DNA of 32,368 nt from CAYRGQ01 sp964444885 (GTDB lineage: Bacteria > Bacteroidota > Bacteroidia > Sphingobacteriales > Sphingobacteriaceae): NCBI GenBank assembly GCA_964444885.1, contig CAYUIZ010000021.1, positions 1 through 32,368 of the forward strand, in the 5' to 3' direction. Position 1 is the stretch's first letter. The number at the start of each line of letters is the position of its first letter. The notes beneath the pieces are model-generated. The model was not told the DNA's origin. It saw only the letters and a program-made list of their open reading frames with translations, and made no database searches. Of the stretch, positions 7,833 to 16,018 are shown in pieces. The position numbers and the translations under genes are program-made.

Positions 7833-8951
7833 TCAGAATGCGATGCATACGGGTGCGCCCACGGCAATCCGCTGGCCCGTATCCATCAGCAGGCCATTGG
7901 CCGCATCGCGCGCGAACACCACCACCTCGTCGGTGTAATGGTTGCCCACGAGCAGGAATTCGCCATCGGGGCTGAAGTTAAAATTGCGCGGGCCGCTTCC
8001 CAGTACGGATTGGTTCCCAACCTTCTCCAGGCGGCCACTGTCCGGGTCTGCCGCATAGATAGCGAGCGTATTCGCGTCTCCCCTGTTCGAAGCATAAACG
8101 AATTTGCCATCCGGCGACACCAAGACGTGTGCTGCGCCATCCGTCCCGCTAAATTGCCGTTCATTGATGGCAATGTCGTGAATAAAAGCGAGGTTTCCGT
8201 CGTTGTGCGCGAATACTTCGACACGTGCCGTTAGTTCCTGGACGAGGTAGGCGAAGCGCCCGTCTGGCGAAAACGCCAAGTGCCGGGGGCCACCACCCGG
8301 CGTCGTCGCTACACTGCCGCCCTCCATCGGGGTGAGGACGTTCCCTCCTTCCTCTTCAGGCCCGTATCGATAAACGTGGATGCTGTCCGTCCCCAAATCC
8401 TGTACAAACAGGTGGGTTTCGGCCGGATTGAAGAAAGCCGAATGGATGTGCGGGGCGTTCTGCCGCTCGGCATTGGGCCCACTGCCGGTATAGCGTATTT
8501 CTTGGACGAGATCGCCGATCCGGCCGTCGGCGTCAATGCCGTAAACACTGAGATTGCCGCCCGAGTAATTCGAAACGAATACATGTTTGCCGGCACGGTC
8601 GATGGTGATGTGGCACGGGTGGTCCCCAAGGGAAGACACCGTGTTGAGCTCTCGCAACGCTCCGCTCGCCTCATCAAAATCAAAAGCCGTCACTGCACCA
8701 TTCCCGTCACCCAGCTCATTGACGGCATACACATGCCTGCCGCTGGGCGAAAGCGCGACAAAAGACGGATTGGACGTGGGCGCAACGCTGACTAGCGCCG
8801 TCTCGCCCGTCGCCGGATCAAAATCATACACGTATATCCCCGCGCTCTTGCCGGGAGAAGTGTAGGTACCGATGACGAGCCGGGTGTGTTCTGACGAGGG
8901 CTTGCAAGCGACCATCGCCACTACACAGACCAATAAGGATGTCTTTTTCAT
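7833..8951 (-). CDS. Lactonase-family beta-propeller lipoprotein
   Basis: Seven-bladed beta-propeller of the 6-phosphogluconolactonase (YbhE/Pgl) type, 372 residues from the chosen start. Repeated blade motifs such as VALSPSGRHVYAVNE, LAFSPDGRFAYLV, VLVSPDGKFVYASNR and FNFSPDGEFLLVGN are evident. I start it at 8951 because that gives MKKTSLLVCVVAMVACK, a lipoprotein signal with C16 as the lipidated residue; an earlier in-frame ATG at 8996 would put 15 polar residues before the signal. Export is notable because true 6-phosphogluconolactonase acts in the cytoplasm; the substrate here is more likely an extracytoplasmic lactone, or the propeller is not an enzyme. Confidence 0.85.
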   Translation of the reverse strand: MKKTSLLVCVVAMVACKPSSEHTRLVIGTYTSPGKSAGIYVYDFDPATGETALVSVAPTSNPSFVALSPSGRHVYAVNELGDGNGAVTAFDFDEASGALRELNTVSSLGDHPCHITIDRAGKHVFVSNYSGGNLSVYGIDADGRIGDLVQEIRYTGSGPNAERQNAPHIHSAFFNPAETHLFVQDLGTDSIHVYRYGPEEEGGNVLTPMEGGSVATTPGGGPRHLAFSPDGRFAYLVQELTARVEVFAHNDGNLAFIHDIAINERQFSGTDGAAHVLVSPDGKFVYASNRGDANTLAIYAADPDSGRLEKVGNQSVLGSGPRNFNFSPDGEFLLVGNHYTDEVVVFARDAANGLLMDTGQRIAVGAPVCIAF

Positions 8952-9057
8952 GCGTTCATTCTGGTTGTTGAACCAATTATAGGTGTTTTTGTGCAATACC
9001 GCAAACTACCAGCGTCGGCTTTTTTGCCGTTTTAATCGGGGAATTAGGAAATAATTT

Positions 9058-9065
9058 TAATTTTG
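9058..9065 (+). promoter_or_regulatory. Bacteroidota-type minus-7 box for the esterase gene
   Basis: TAATTTTG, a perfect TAnnTTTG, 50 bases upstream of the esterase ATG in the divergent intergenic region. A TTTG at 9023-9026 is too far upstream to be its partner, so the minus-33 element is not assigned. Confidence 0.45.
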
Positions 9066-9114
9066 CCCCCATACACCGGCGGCGCCAGACGCTGCCGCGG
9101 CGAAGAAAACCAAT

Positions 9115-9918
9115 ATGCCCAACCGGAAAAAAACACGCAAAAAACAGGTTAAAATCATGTCGAGCCACCTCGGGCGCACGGTGACGGTTGACTATTACGT
9201 GCCCCAACACTTCGGCAACGAGCTTCGTATACCCCTCTTGCTGATCAACGACGGGCAACTGCTCGAGGAGATTCATTTTGATCAAATTACGGAGCGGTAC
9301 CACCACGAAAATCCGGACCGGCCGCTCCTGGTGGCGGCCATCCATGCCGGCGAGGAACGCATCATGGAATATGGAACCGCAGGCATCCCCAACTATAAAA
9401 ACCAAGGCGCCAAGGCTGATGCGTACACGCGTTTTGTACTGACCGAAATGCTCTTGCATACGCTCGATAAGTTTCCGACCGTCGATGCACAACAGGTATC
9501 GTTCGCCGGTTTTTCGCTGGGCGGCGTGTCCGCCCTGGACATCGCGTGGAACCATGCGCACCTGTTTCGGCGCGTGGGCGTCTTCTCGGGTTCGTTTTGG
9601 TGGCGAAGCAAATCCCTGGGTGACGGATACAGCGATGATACGGACCGTATCGTGCATCAAGTCGTACGCCGTGGCCACCATCAGCCAAATCTCAAATTCT
9701 ACTTCCAGTGCGGCACGCTCGACGAAACTGCCGACCGCAACAATAACGGAATCATCGACAGCATCGACGACACCCGGGACCTGATCGGCGAACTGCACCG
9801 CAAAGGATATCGCTTGCCCGAAGATATTGCCTACGTGGAAGTCGAAGGCGGCAAGCACGACGGCGCAACGTGGGCCGCCTGCCTGCCCGAATTCCTTCGC
9901 TGGGGCTGGGCTTCTTAG
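9115..9918 (+). CDS. Esterase-D-like alpha/beta hydrolase with Ca-loop
   Basis: Alpha/beta-hydrolase of the putative esterase (Esterase D / enterochelin-esterase-like) family, 267 residues, without a signal peptide. The nucleophile elbow is GFSLGG at 132-137 with S134; a C-terminal GGKHDG at 245-250 supplies the likely catalytic H248. Residues 207-218 (DRNNNGIIDSID) form a textbook EF-hand-like calcium loop with ligands at positions 1, 3, 5, 9 and 12, directly after the strand carrying GTLDE. The loop is probably structural. Substrate is unknown. The basic N-terminus (PNRKKTRKK) is unusual. It stands alone, divergent from the lactonase gene. Confidence 0.85.
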   Translation: MPNRKKTRKKQVKIMSSHLGRTVTVDYYVPQHFGNELRIPLLLINDGQLLEEIHFDQITERYHHENPDRPLLVAAIHAGEERIMEYGTAGIPNYKNQGAKADAYTRFVLTEMLLHTLDKFPTVDAQQVSFAGFSLGGVSALDIAWNHAHLFRRVGVFSGSFWWRSKSLGDGYSDDTDRIVHQVVRRGHHQPNLKFYFQCGTLDETADRNNNGIIDSIDDTRDLIGELHRKGYRLPEDIAYVEVEGGKHDGATWAACLPEFLRWGWAS

Positions 9919-10077
9919 CAGCGCCCATGGCCCCTAACCGTAAGTCACGGCCCAAAACACACGCATCCAGTGCGCAAGCCCCCCGATGCCCGATTGTTAA
10001 AAATGGTTAAAACGCCGCGCGTTGCTTCGGCAATTTGTATTTTAGCCGCTAGGAGTGTTAGGTTTAACGATTGGCTG

Positions 10078-10935
10078 ATGAAAGGTATTTGGCGATGGGG
10101 AGTTTTCCTTTTGCTGGGCGCAGGAGCGTTTGCTGGGTTGGCAGGATGCCAACAGCGCGGCAAGGAGGCGGTAGCGCGTTCGTATGACACCTACCTCTAC
10201 CGCACGGATTTAGTGGGCATCGTGCCGGAAGGCGTGTCGAGCGAGGACAGCGCACAGCTCGCACGGGCCTATATCGATCAATGGTTGCGTCAGCAAGCCT
10301 TGTTGGTGCAGGCACAACGTAACGTGAAAATCAACTCCGAACGCATCGAAAAACAGGTGGAGGAATACCGAAACGGCCTGATCGTGTACGAATACGAGCA
10401 AGCCCTGATCAGCCAAAAGCTGGATACGGTCGTCACGAAACAGGAAATCAGCGACTATTATGATGCGCATGAAGACTTGTTTATCCTGACGCGGCCCATC
10501 CTGAAGATGTCGTATATCCACCTGAAATCGGATGCGCCCGAGCTCGACCGCGTCAAGCGTCTTTTCGCATCGGAAAACCTAAGCGACAGGGACTTACTTG
10601 ACCAGTACTGCGCACGTTATGCGATTAACTATTCCCTCTACGACCGGGATTGGTACTACGCCGACGGCCTGCAGCAGTTCTTCCCGATTGGCAAGATCAG
10701 CGAGTCTGACTTTTCCCAAACGGGGCGAATTTTTGAAATAATTGAGAATAATGAATTATATCTGATAATTTTGCACGATGCGAGGTTCAGCGACAGCCGC
10801 TCCCCGCTCGTGCTCGAGCAGGACAACATTCGCAACTTGATCCTGAATAAACGCAAGATCGAGTTGCTCGCACAAATGCAAAAAAGCATCGTTGACGATG
10901 CACGCGCCAAGAATAATATAGAAACGTACGATTGA
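10078..10935 (+). CDS. Parvulin/SurA-like lipoprotein chaperone
   Basis: Envelope lipoprotein of 285 residues. From ATG 10078 the N-terminus is a short basic segment, a hydrophobic stretch and the lipobox LAGC with C24 as lipidated residue; AGGAG lies upstream at a suitable distance. Residues about 40-140 are helical and resemble the N-terminal chaperone region of SurA/PrsA proteins; residues about 145-235 would be the parvulin domain, but the usual conserved parvulin motifs are not clear, so isomerase activity is doubtful. Its TGA overlaps the ATG of surA by one base, implying translational coupling and a shared role in outer-membrane protein folding. Confidence 0.75.
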   Translation: MKGIWRWGVFLLLGAGAFAGLAGCQQRGKEAVARSYDTYLYRTDLVGIVPEGVSSEDSAQLARAYIDQWLRQQALLVQAQRNVKINSERIEKQVEEYRNGLIVYEYEQALISQKLDTVVTKQEISDYYDAHEDLFILTRPILKMSYIHLKSDAPELDRVKRLFASENLSDRDLLDQYCARYAINYSLYDRDWYYADGLQQFFPIGKISESDFSQTGRIFEIIENNELYLIILHDARFSDSRSPLVLEQDNIRNLILNKRKIELLAQMQKSIVDDARAKNNIETYD

Positions 10936-12320
10936 TGAAAAAATATTTCAGTTCCCTCCTTGCAGTGATGATGTGTGGCACAACCCTGCTGGCACAGGAG
11001 GCCCGGGTTGTGGATAAGGTAGTCGCGGTGGTCGGCTCGAATATCGTGTTGCAGTCCGAAATAGAAATGGAGTATGCCCAGCACCTGGCTCAGGGCAATC
11101 GGGCGGATGCTTCGATGAAGTGTTATTTCTTGCAGCAACACTTGACCCAGAAACTGCTTGCCCAGCAAGCCGCCATCGACTCTATCGAGGTGAGCGAAAG
11201 CGAGGTAGACGACAACATCAACATGCGCCTGCGCTACATGTCGCGCCAGGCGGGCGGCCAGGAGCGTCTTGAGCGCTTCCTCAACCGCTCCCTGCTCCAA
11301 TACAAGGAAGAAATGCGCCCCAATGTGTACGAGCAGCTCAAAGCCCAGAAGATGCAGGGAACGATTGTGTCGGGCATTGACGTGACGCCGCTTGAGGTGA
11401 AGCGCTACTTCGAATCACTCGACGCCGATAGCCTTCCCTATTTCAACACGGAAGTGGAAGTGGGCGAACTTGTTGTTTATCCCAAACTGACACCCGACGA
11501 GAAGCAACAATTCCGCAAACGCGCGGAAGAACTGCGCCAGCAAGTACTCGACGGGGCCGATTTCGGCACGGTGGCACGCCTATATTCGCAGGACCCCGGA
11601 TCGGCGCCATACGGCGGCGACTTAGGGTTCTACACCCGCGATGCCATGGTCAAGGAGTTTTCGGCCGTGTCATTCCGACTCAAACCCGGTGAGATATCGA
11701 CCGTATTCGAATCCGAACATGGTTTCCACTTCCTGGAAGTACTCGAGCGCCGCGGTGAGGAAACGCGCAGCCGCCATATCCTGGTGCGCATTCCGCCTAC
11801 CCCCGCTGCCATGCAACGCGCGAAAGCGCACATTGACAGCATCCACGCCCACGTACAGAATGGCCGCATGGATTTCTATACCGCTGCTACGCGGTATTCG
11901 GATAACAAGGAAACAAAATACAATGGAGGCATGCTCCTGAATGCGCAAAACCAACAAAGCCGTACGACGCTTATTCCCACGGACTTGCTCGACGCTTCAA
12001 TCTTCTCATCCATTGACACCTTGCAACCCGGTGAATACGGCGCACCCGCCCAGTTTACCGACCAAACGGGACAAATAGGCTACCGGTTCACCTTCCTGAA
12101 ATCCCGTACCCCGCCCCACCGCGCTAATCTGGACCAGGATTTCGCGAAAATTAAGGAGGCGGCCCTGGAGGACAAGATTAACCGCAAACTCAGCGAATGG
12201 TTTGAAGGGCGCCGGAAGGTGACCTATATCGACATCAACGAGGAGTACCTCGACTGCGACGAACTGAAAATATGGGTGAAGAACGAGCCGCAAGCACTCG
12301 CCCGCAACGAAGAAGAATAA
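10935..12320 (+). CDS. surA: SurA-type periplasmic peptidyl-prolyl isomerase
   Basis: Periplasmic chaperone and PpiC-type prolyl isomerase for outer-membrane proteins, 461 residues. A signal peptide covers 1-20 (ends LLAQ). The SurA N-terminal chaperone region is 24-165 (VVDKVVAVVGSNIVLQSEIE), a first parvulin domain at about 173-272 is well conserved (YSQDPGSAPYGGDLGFY, then HGFHFLEV), and a second at about 277-380 begins with RSRHILVRI. The real start is the ATG overlapping the previous TGA; a TTG one codon earlier is also in frame. The gene symbol is by architecture and context, not proven orthology. Confidence 0.88.
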   Translation: MKKYFSSLLAVMMCGTTLLAQEARVVDKVVAVVGSNIVLQSEIEMEYAQHLAQGNRADASMKCYFLQQHLTQKLLAQQAAIDSIEVSESEVDDNINMRLRYMSRQAGGQERLERFLNRSLLQYKEEMRPNVYEQLKAQKMQGTIVSGIDVTPLEVKRYFESLDADSLPYFNTEVEVGELVVYPKLTPDEKQQFRKRAEELRQQVLDGADFGTVARLYSQDPGSAPYGGDLGFYTRDAMVKEFSAVSFRLKPGEISTVFESEHGFHFLEVLERRGEETRSRHILVRIPPTPAAMQRAKAHIDSIHAHVQNGRMDFYTAATRYSDNKETKYNGGMLLNAQNQQSRTTLIPTDLLDASIFSSIDTLQPGEYGAPAQFTDQTGQIGYRFTFLKSRTPPHRANLDQDFAKIKEAALEDKINRKLSEWFEGRRKVTYIDINEEYLDCDELKIWVKNEPQALARNEEE

Positions 12321-12332
12321 AGCCGGGCTAAC

Positions 12333-12354
12333 GGCCAGCCCCTTGCCGCTGGCC
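12333..12354. other. Hairpin between surA and SRPBCC gene
   Basis: Perfect 7-bp inverted repeat GGCCAGC / GCTGGCC with an 8-nt loop just after the surA stop codon. No T-tract follows, so it is not a classical intrinsic terminator; it could stabilise the surA mRNA 3' end. Confidence 0.4.
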
Positions 12355-12377
12355 TGCTCCCTTGCTACGCAATCCCT

Positions 12378-12758
12378 ATGCCCGAATACAAAGAATATTT
12401 CATCATTCCGGCTGAGCCCGAACAGGTGTACCGTGCACTGGTAACGGAAACCACCCTCCTGCTCTGGACGGGTGCACCCGCGGTGATGCAGGAGGAGCCG
12501 GACTCCGAGTTTTCCCTTTGGGACGGCGATATCATTGGCAAAAACATCGCCTTCGAACCCGCCAAGCGGATCACCCAGCACTGGTATTTTGGCGAAGACA
12601 ATCCCAATTCGGCGGTCACGATCAAGCTCCATCCCCATAAGCAGGGAACCTCCCTGGAGGTCAGGCAGCAGGATATCCCCGAGGAAGCCTACGACGACAT
12701 CGTGGATGGCTGGCGCAACGTTTATATGGCGTCCCTACGGGATTTCTACGAAGAATAG
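12378..12758 (+). CDS. SRPBCC/AHSA1-domain protein
   Basis: Single START-like (SRPBCC) domain of 126 residues with the AHSA1-like pattern: an N-terminal strand and first helix (FIIPAEPEQVYRALVTE), a conserved LWTG, then FSLWDGDIIGKNI, ITQHWYF and the C-terminal helix DDIVDGWRNVYMASLRDFYE. Such proteins form a hydrophobic ligand cavity or act as Hsp90 co-chaperone-like domains; no ligand can be named. It has no export signal and lies 57 bases after surA, so co-transcription is possible, although the products would be in different compartments. Confidence 0.8.
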   Translation: MPEYKEYFIIPAEPEQVYRALVTETTLLLWTGAPAVMQEEPDSEFSLWDGDIIGKNIAFEPAKRITQHWYFGEDNPNSAVTIKLHPHKQGTSLEVRQQDIPEEAYDDIVDGWRNVYMASLRDFYEE

Positions 12759-12969
12759 GCACAGCCTGCCTTACCGGCTTACGGGCGGCACCGTGACACT
12801 TATCCCTCCATTTTTTTGCGACTTGGATTTTTATTTAAGCGACAAATGCCGTAATATCGCACATTCTGCGTGAGGCGCCGTTGACGGACGCCCCCACGCA
12901 CGCAAATAACACAATACAATATGGCGTAATTGGCCACAGCTACGCCCAAATCGATAACTCACACATCTC

Positions 12970-13569
12970 ATGAAATACCTGGCAATCATTCTACTTTTCG
13001 GACTATTTACGCACACGCTGGCATTTCCACAGCAAACCTCGTCGGTACGCAGGGGCTCGCTCACCAGCGGCACGATCGACAGCCAGTTTATATACCTCAA
13101 CCAGATTTCGCGCACGCAAGACGACTTCAAACTGATCCGGCGGGTCAATCTGGAGACCGTGCGCAAGAACGTGGCGGATTCCCTCCGCCAGCTGCAAACC
13201 GAAATCGCCGGCTCGGCTACGACGATCAAGACCCAACAAGGGCAAATTGCCACGCTGACAGACTCCCTGGCCAGCACGAACGAACAGCTGCGCATATCCG
13301 AAGGCAATCAAGACCGCGTCAGCCTGCTCGGCATCTCACTCGAAAAATCGACCGTCAGCGTGCTGTTCGTCAGCATTGTGTCCGTACTTGGACTGCTGTT
13401 GGCATTTTACATTTATCGGTTTAACCACAGCCACGTAGAAACCCGCCAGGCGCGCAAGTCCTACGACGATATTCGGGAGGAGCTTGAAACGCACCGCAAA
13501 AAAGCGCTGGAAAGAGAACAAAAGCTCAAGCGTCAGCTGCAAGACGAAATCAACCGGCGTACGGGCTAG
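12970..13569 (+). CDS. Membrane-anchored coiled-coil protein, unknown function
   Basis: 199 residues. An N-terminal signal peptide (about 1-20), then an extracytoplasmic segment of about 100 residues rich in Gln, Thr, Ser and Leu with coiled-coil character (VADSLRQLQTEIAGS, QGQIATLTDSLAST), a transmembrane helix at about 135-155 (SVLFVSIVSVLGLLLAFYIY) and a highly charged cytoplasmic tail also predicted to coil (EELETHRKKALEREQKLKRQ). The topology suggests an envelope scaffold or spacer. I do not recognise a named family; similar proteins are, from memory, sometimes mislabelled as tRNA methyltransferases, which nothing here supports. Confidence 0.75.
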   Translation: MKYLAIILLFGLFTHTLAFPQQTSSVRRGSLTSGTIDSQFIYLNQISRTQDDFKLIRRVNLETVRKNVADSLRQLQTEIAGSATTIKTQQGQIATLTDSLASTNEQLRISEGNQDRVSLLGISLEKSTVSVLFVSIVSVLGLLLAFYIYRFNHSHVETRQARKSYDDIREELETHRKKALEREQKLKRQLQDEINRRTG

Positions 13570-13693
13570 TTTTCGAATTCGCCGCCGCGCGCATCCCAGC
13601 CTATTTTCACCATGCGCTAACGCGCGTCCAACGCCCCTTTTCACCGGCCCACGGGAGGGCTTGCATTGGCCGTGGCACTTATTGAAAATAATG

Positions 13694-13724
13694 TTTGTTT
13701 TTCAGCGGATAAAGCGTATTTTTG
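13694..13724 (+). promoter_or_regulatory. Bacteroidota promoter for atpD
   Basis: TTTG at 13694-13697 and TATTTTTG at 13717-13724 separated by 19 bases: a full match to the phylum's TTTG/TTG-N19-21-TAnnTTTG housekeeping promoter. It predicts a transcript start near 13730 and a leader of about 55 bases before the atpD ATG. This is the best promoter in the window. Confidence 0.7.
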
Positions 13725-13785
13725 CATTCCGAAATAAAGGCCGAAATTTGCCTTATTACTTGATTACTAATTTAGTTCCATTACT

Positions 13786-15294
13786 ATGCCCAATGTTGGA
13801 AAAATCGCTCAGATCATCGGCCCGGTTGTCGACGTGAGCTTTGGCGAAGGTGCCTCACTCCCCAAAATTTTTGACGCATTAGAGATTGAAAAAGAAAACG
13901 GCCAACGTGTCGTGTTGGAAGTGCAACAGCACCTTGGCGAGGAGCGCGTTCGCGCTATTGCGATGGATGCTACCGAAGGCCTGCTCCGCGGCATGAAAGT
14001 GGTGGATACGGGCGCTCCCATCAAGATGCCAATCGGCGAAGAAATCAAAGGCCGCGTGTTCAACGTGGTCGGCGATGCCATCGACGGCATCAAGGATTTG
14101 GACAAGACCAACGGACGCAGCATCCACAACACGCCACCAAAATTCGAAGACCTCTCTACCGAGACAGAAGTCCTGTTTACGGGCATCAAGGTAATCGACC
14201 TGCTGGAACCATACGCCAAAGGCGGAAAAATCGGTTTGTTCGGCGGTGCGGGTGTAGGCAAGACCGTATTGATCCAGGAGCTGATTAACAACATCGCCAA
14301 AGGCCACGGTGGTCTTTCGGTATTCGCCGGCGTAGGCGAGCGTACCCGCGAAGGGAACGACTTGTTGCGCGAAATGCTTGAATCAGGCATTATCCGCTAC
14401 GGCGACGAATTCCTCGAAGGCATGGAGAAGGGCGAATGGCCACTCGACAAAGTAAAAGACGAAGAACTGAAGGAATCGAAAGCGACCTTCGTATTCGGAC
14501 AGATGAACGAGCCTCCAGGGGCCCGTGCCCGGGTAGCGCTTTCGGGGCTGACCATTGCTGAGTACTTCCGCGATGGAGACGGCGAAGGTGCAGGACGCGA
14601 CATTCTCTTCTTTATCGACAATATTTTCCGCTTTACGCAAGCAGGTTCCGAAGTATCGGCGCTTTTGGGCCGGATGCCTTCAGCCGTAGGTTACCAGCCT
14701 ACCTTGGCTACGGAAATGGGCTTGATGCAGGAGCGTATCACCTCGACCAAGCGTGGTTCGATCACCTCCGTACAGGCGGTTTACGTCCCTGCGGATGACT
14801 TGACCGACCCTGCGCCAGCCACGACGTTTGCGCACTTGGACGCCACTACGGTACTGTCGCGTAAGATTGCTGAGCTTGGCATTTATCCTGCGGTAGACCC
14901 CTTGGACTCCACCTCGCGGATTCTTACCCCAACCGTACTCGGCGACGAGCACTACAACACCGCACAGCGCGTGAAGGAAATTCTGCAACGCTACAAAGAG
15001 CTACAGGATATCATCGCCATCCTCGGTATGGACGAACTGTCTGAAGAAGACAAACTGGTCGTATCGCGTGCCCGCCGGGTACAGCGTTTCCTGTCCCAGC
15101 CATTCCACGTTGCCGAGCAGTTTACCGGCCTCAAAGGCGTGCTGGTAGACATTAAGGATACCATCAAAGGCTTCAACATGATTATCGACGGCGAAGTGGA
15201 TGAGTACCCTGAAGCGGCATTCAACCTGGTAGGCTCTATCGAAGACGCTATCGAAAAAGGCAAGAAAATATTGGCTGAGGCCGAAGCGGTATAG
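13786..15294 (+). CDS. atpD: F1 ATP synthase subunit beta
   Basis: Catalytic beta subunit of the F1F0 ATP synthase, 502 residues. The Walker A motif GGAGVGKT is at 153-160, the catalytic glutamate is in GERTREG (E185), the Walker B region is DILFFIDNIFRFTQ, and the lever MDELSEEDK is present near 410. Compared with the E. coli subunit (from memory) there is an insert of about 25 residues at about 206-231 (YGDEFLEGMEKGEW onward) and a shorter GDGEGAG insert at 264-270, as seen in Bacteroidota. Only atpD and atpC are here; the remaining F1F0 genes must lie elsewhere, the usual split in this phylum. Transcribed from the promoter at 13694. Confidence 0.98.
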   Translation: MPNVGKIAQIIGPVVDVSFGEGASLPKIFDALEIEKENGQRVVLEVQQHLGEERVRAIAMDATEGLLRGMKVVDTGAPIKMPIGEEIKGRVFNVVGDAIDGIKDLDKTNGRSIHNTPPKFEDLSTETEVLFTGIKVIDLLEPYAKGGKIGLFGGAGVGKTVLIQELINNIAKGHGGLSVFAGVGERTREGNDLLREMLESGIIRYGDEFLEGMEKGEWPLDKVKDEELKESKATFVFGQMNEPPGARARVALSGLTIAEYFRDGDGEGAGRDILFFIDNIFRFTQAGSEVSALLGRMPSAVGYQPTLATEMGLMQERITSTKRGSITSVQAVYVPADDLTDPAPATTFAHLDATTVLSRKIAELGIYPAVDPLDSTSRILTPTVLGDEHYNTAQRVKEILQRYKELQDIIAILGMDELSEEDKLVVSRARRVQRFLSQPFHVAEQFTGLKGVLVDIKDTIKGFNMIIDGEVDEYPEAAFNLVGSIEDAIEKGKKILAEAEAV

Positions 15295-15428
15295 GTTAAG
15301 CGGATATGAGATATACGATTTGAGGCATTAGATACCGGTCGTGCGTGGTGTTGACAAGATTCGCGAAGCGCATGCCCCACGTCTGACGCCCCAATTCGCA
15401 CGCAGCTCACATCTCAATTTTGAAACAC
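15295..15428. other. atpD-atpC intergenic spacer with degenerate repeat
   Basis: A 134-base spacer inside the atpDC transcript. Its left side has GATATGAGATATACGATTTG and its right side CAGCTCACATCTCAATT, which read as loosely inverted remnants of the ATGAGAT / ATCTCA type of palindromic repeat found between genes in Bacteroidota. No gene or promoter is apparent. Confidence 0.4.
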
Positions 15429-15677
15429 ATGAAATTAACGATTATCACGCCAGACAAGGCTGTATTCGACGGAGAGGTTTCTTCGGTAACCGTGCCGGGA
15501 TCGGCCGGCTCCTTTGAAGTGCTGGAAAACCACGCGCCTATCGTGTCTACGCTGGAGGACGGAAAAGTCATTATCCGGACGGGCAAAGACCAGAAAATCC
15601 TGCACATTGTAGGCGGCGTAGTCGAAGTACTGGACAACAAGATTACCCTCCTGGCCGAAGGCCTCATCGAACGATAA
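15429..15677 (+). CDS. atpC: F1 ATP synthase subunit epsilon, short form
   Basis: Epsilon subunit of 82 residues, comprising only the N-terminal beta-sandwich domain (KLTIITPDKAVFDGEVSSV, GSFEVLENHAPIVSTL, GGVVEVLDNKITLLAEG). The C-terminal two-helix domain of the E. coli-type subunit (about 138 residues), which can inhibit ATP hydrolysis, is absent; the coding region ends naturally and is followed by a terminator, so it is not a frameshift. The beta-sandwich alone couples F1 to the c-ring. A TTG three codons upstream is in frame; ATG 15429 fits the family better. Confidence 0.93.
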   Translation: MKLTIITPDKAVFDGEVSSVTVPGSAGSFEVLENHAPIVSTLEDGKVIIRTGKDQKILHIVGGVVEVLDNKITLLAEGLIER

Positions 15678-15698
15678 GGAACGATACCGATACGTAAA

Positions 15699-15740
15699 AA
15701 CAAGCCCCAGCCAACAACCACGGCTGGGGCTTGTTTTTTT
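15699..15740 (+). terminator. Intrinsic terminator after atpC
   Basis: Perfect 14-bp stem (AACAAGCCCCAGCC at 15699-15712 with its complement at 15722-15735), a 9-nt loop and a run of seven Ts ending at 15740. It lies about 20 bases after the atpC stop codon and insulates the ilv cluster from atpDC. The stem would also work in part on the other strand, which has A-rich sequence next to it. Confidence 0.95.
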
Positions 15741-15806
15741 AAAACTTTTCAAGACAAGTAGCGGTTTTACGCAGAATTTTGCGCTAGCTGAACCAGCAGC
15801 CCATTT

Positions 15807-15863
15807 ATGAACCGAATACCAAAATCGGTTTTGGTATATGCTTCTCCGAATTTTATTCGTTAG
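15807..15863 (+). other. Possible leader peptide reading frame of the ilv operon
   Basis: An 18-codon reading frame, ATG at 15807 to TAG at 15861, encoding MNRIPKSVLVYASPNFIR. Five of 18 residues are Ile, Val or Leu, with a Val-Leu-Val run, and the codons for this run overlap the inverted repeat at 15816-15837. That is reminiscent of attenuator leader peptides but the enrichment is modest, no canonical terminator follows it, and there is no strong ribosome binding site. Hypothesis only. Confidence 0.2.
15816..15837. promoter_or_regulatory. Perfect inverted repeat upstream of ilvE
   Basis: ATACCAAAA and TTTTGGTAT, 9-bp arms with a 4-base centre (TCGG). The symmetry and size suit either an operator for a dimeric regulator or an RNA hairpin. 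It lies 239 bases before the ilvE start codon. Confidence 0.45.
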
Positions 15864-15992
15864 CCGGGCTATTAACCAATTTATCGTCTACCCTGAGCCA
15901 GCCATGCTTAGCAAAAGTTCTGATTGAAAAAATCGTCGGGCAGCTATTGCCAATATACCGCAATAGTCCTAACTTAATGAAATCAAAACGTA

Positions 15993-16018
15993 GCCGATTG
16001 AGGCATGCTCCAATCGGC
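15993..16018. promoter_or_regulatory. Inverted repeat in the ilvE leader
   Basis: GCCGATTG and CAATCGGC, perfect 8-bp arms around a 10-base loop that itself contains GCATGC. It lies 58 bases before the ilvE start. There is no T-tract, so it is not an intrinsic terminator; possible leader RNA structure. Confidence 0.4.

Noticed and set aside
10038..10045. TATTTTAG as a promoter for the lipoprotein-surA pair
   Set aside because: Differs from TAnnTTTG and the only nearby TTG is 13 bases away, too close.
12811..12839. TTTTTTTG and TATTTAAG as a promoter of the coiled-coil gene
   Set aside because: Spacing of 13 bases is wrong and the minus-7 box is a poor match.
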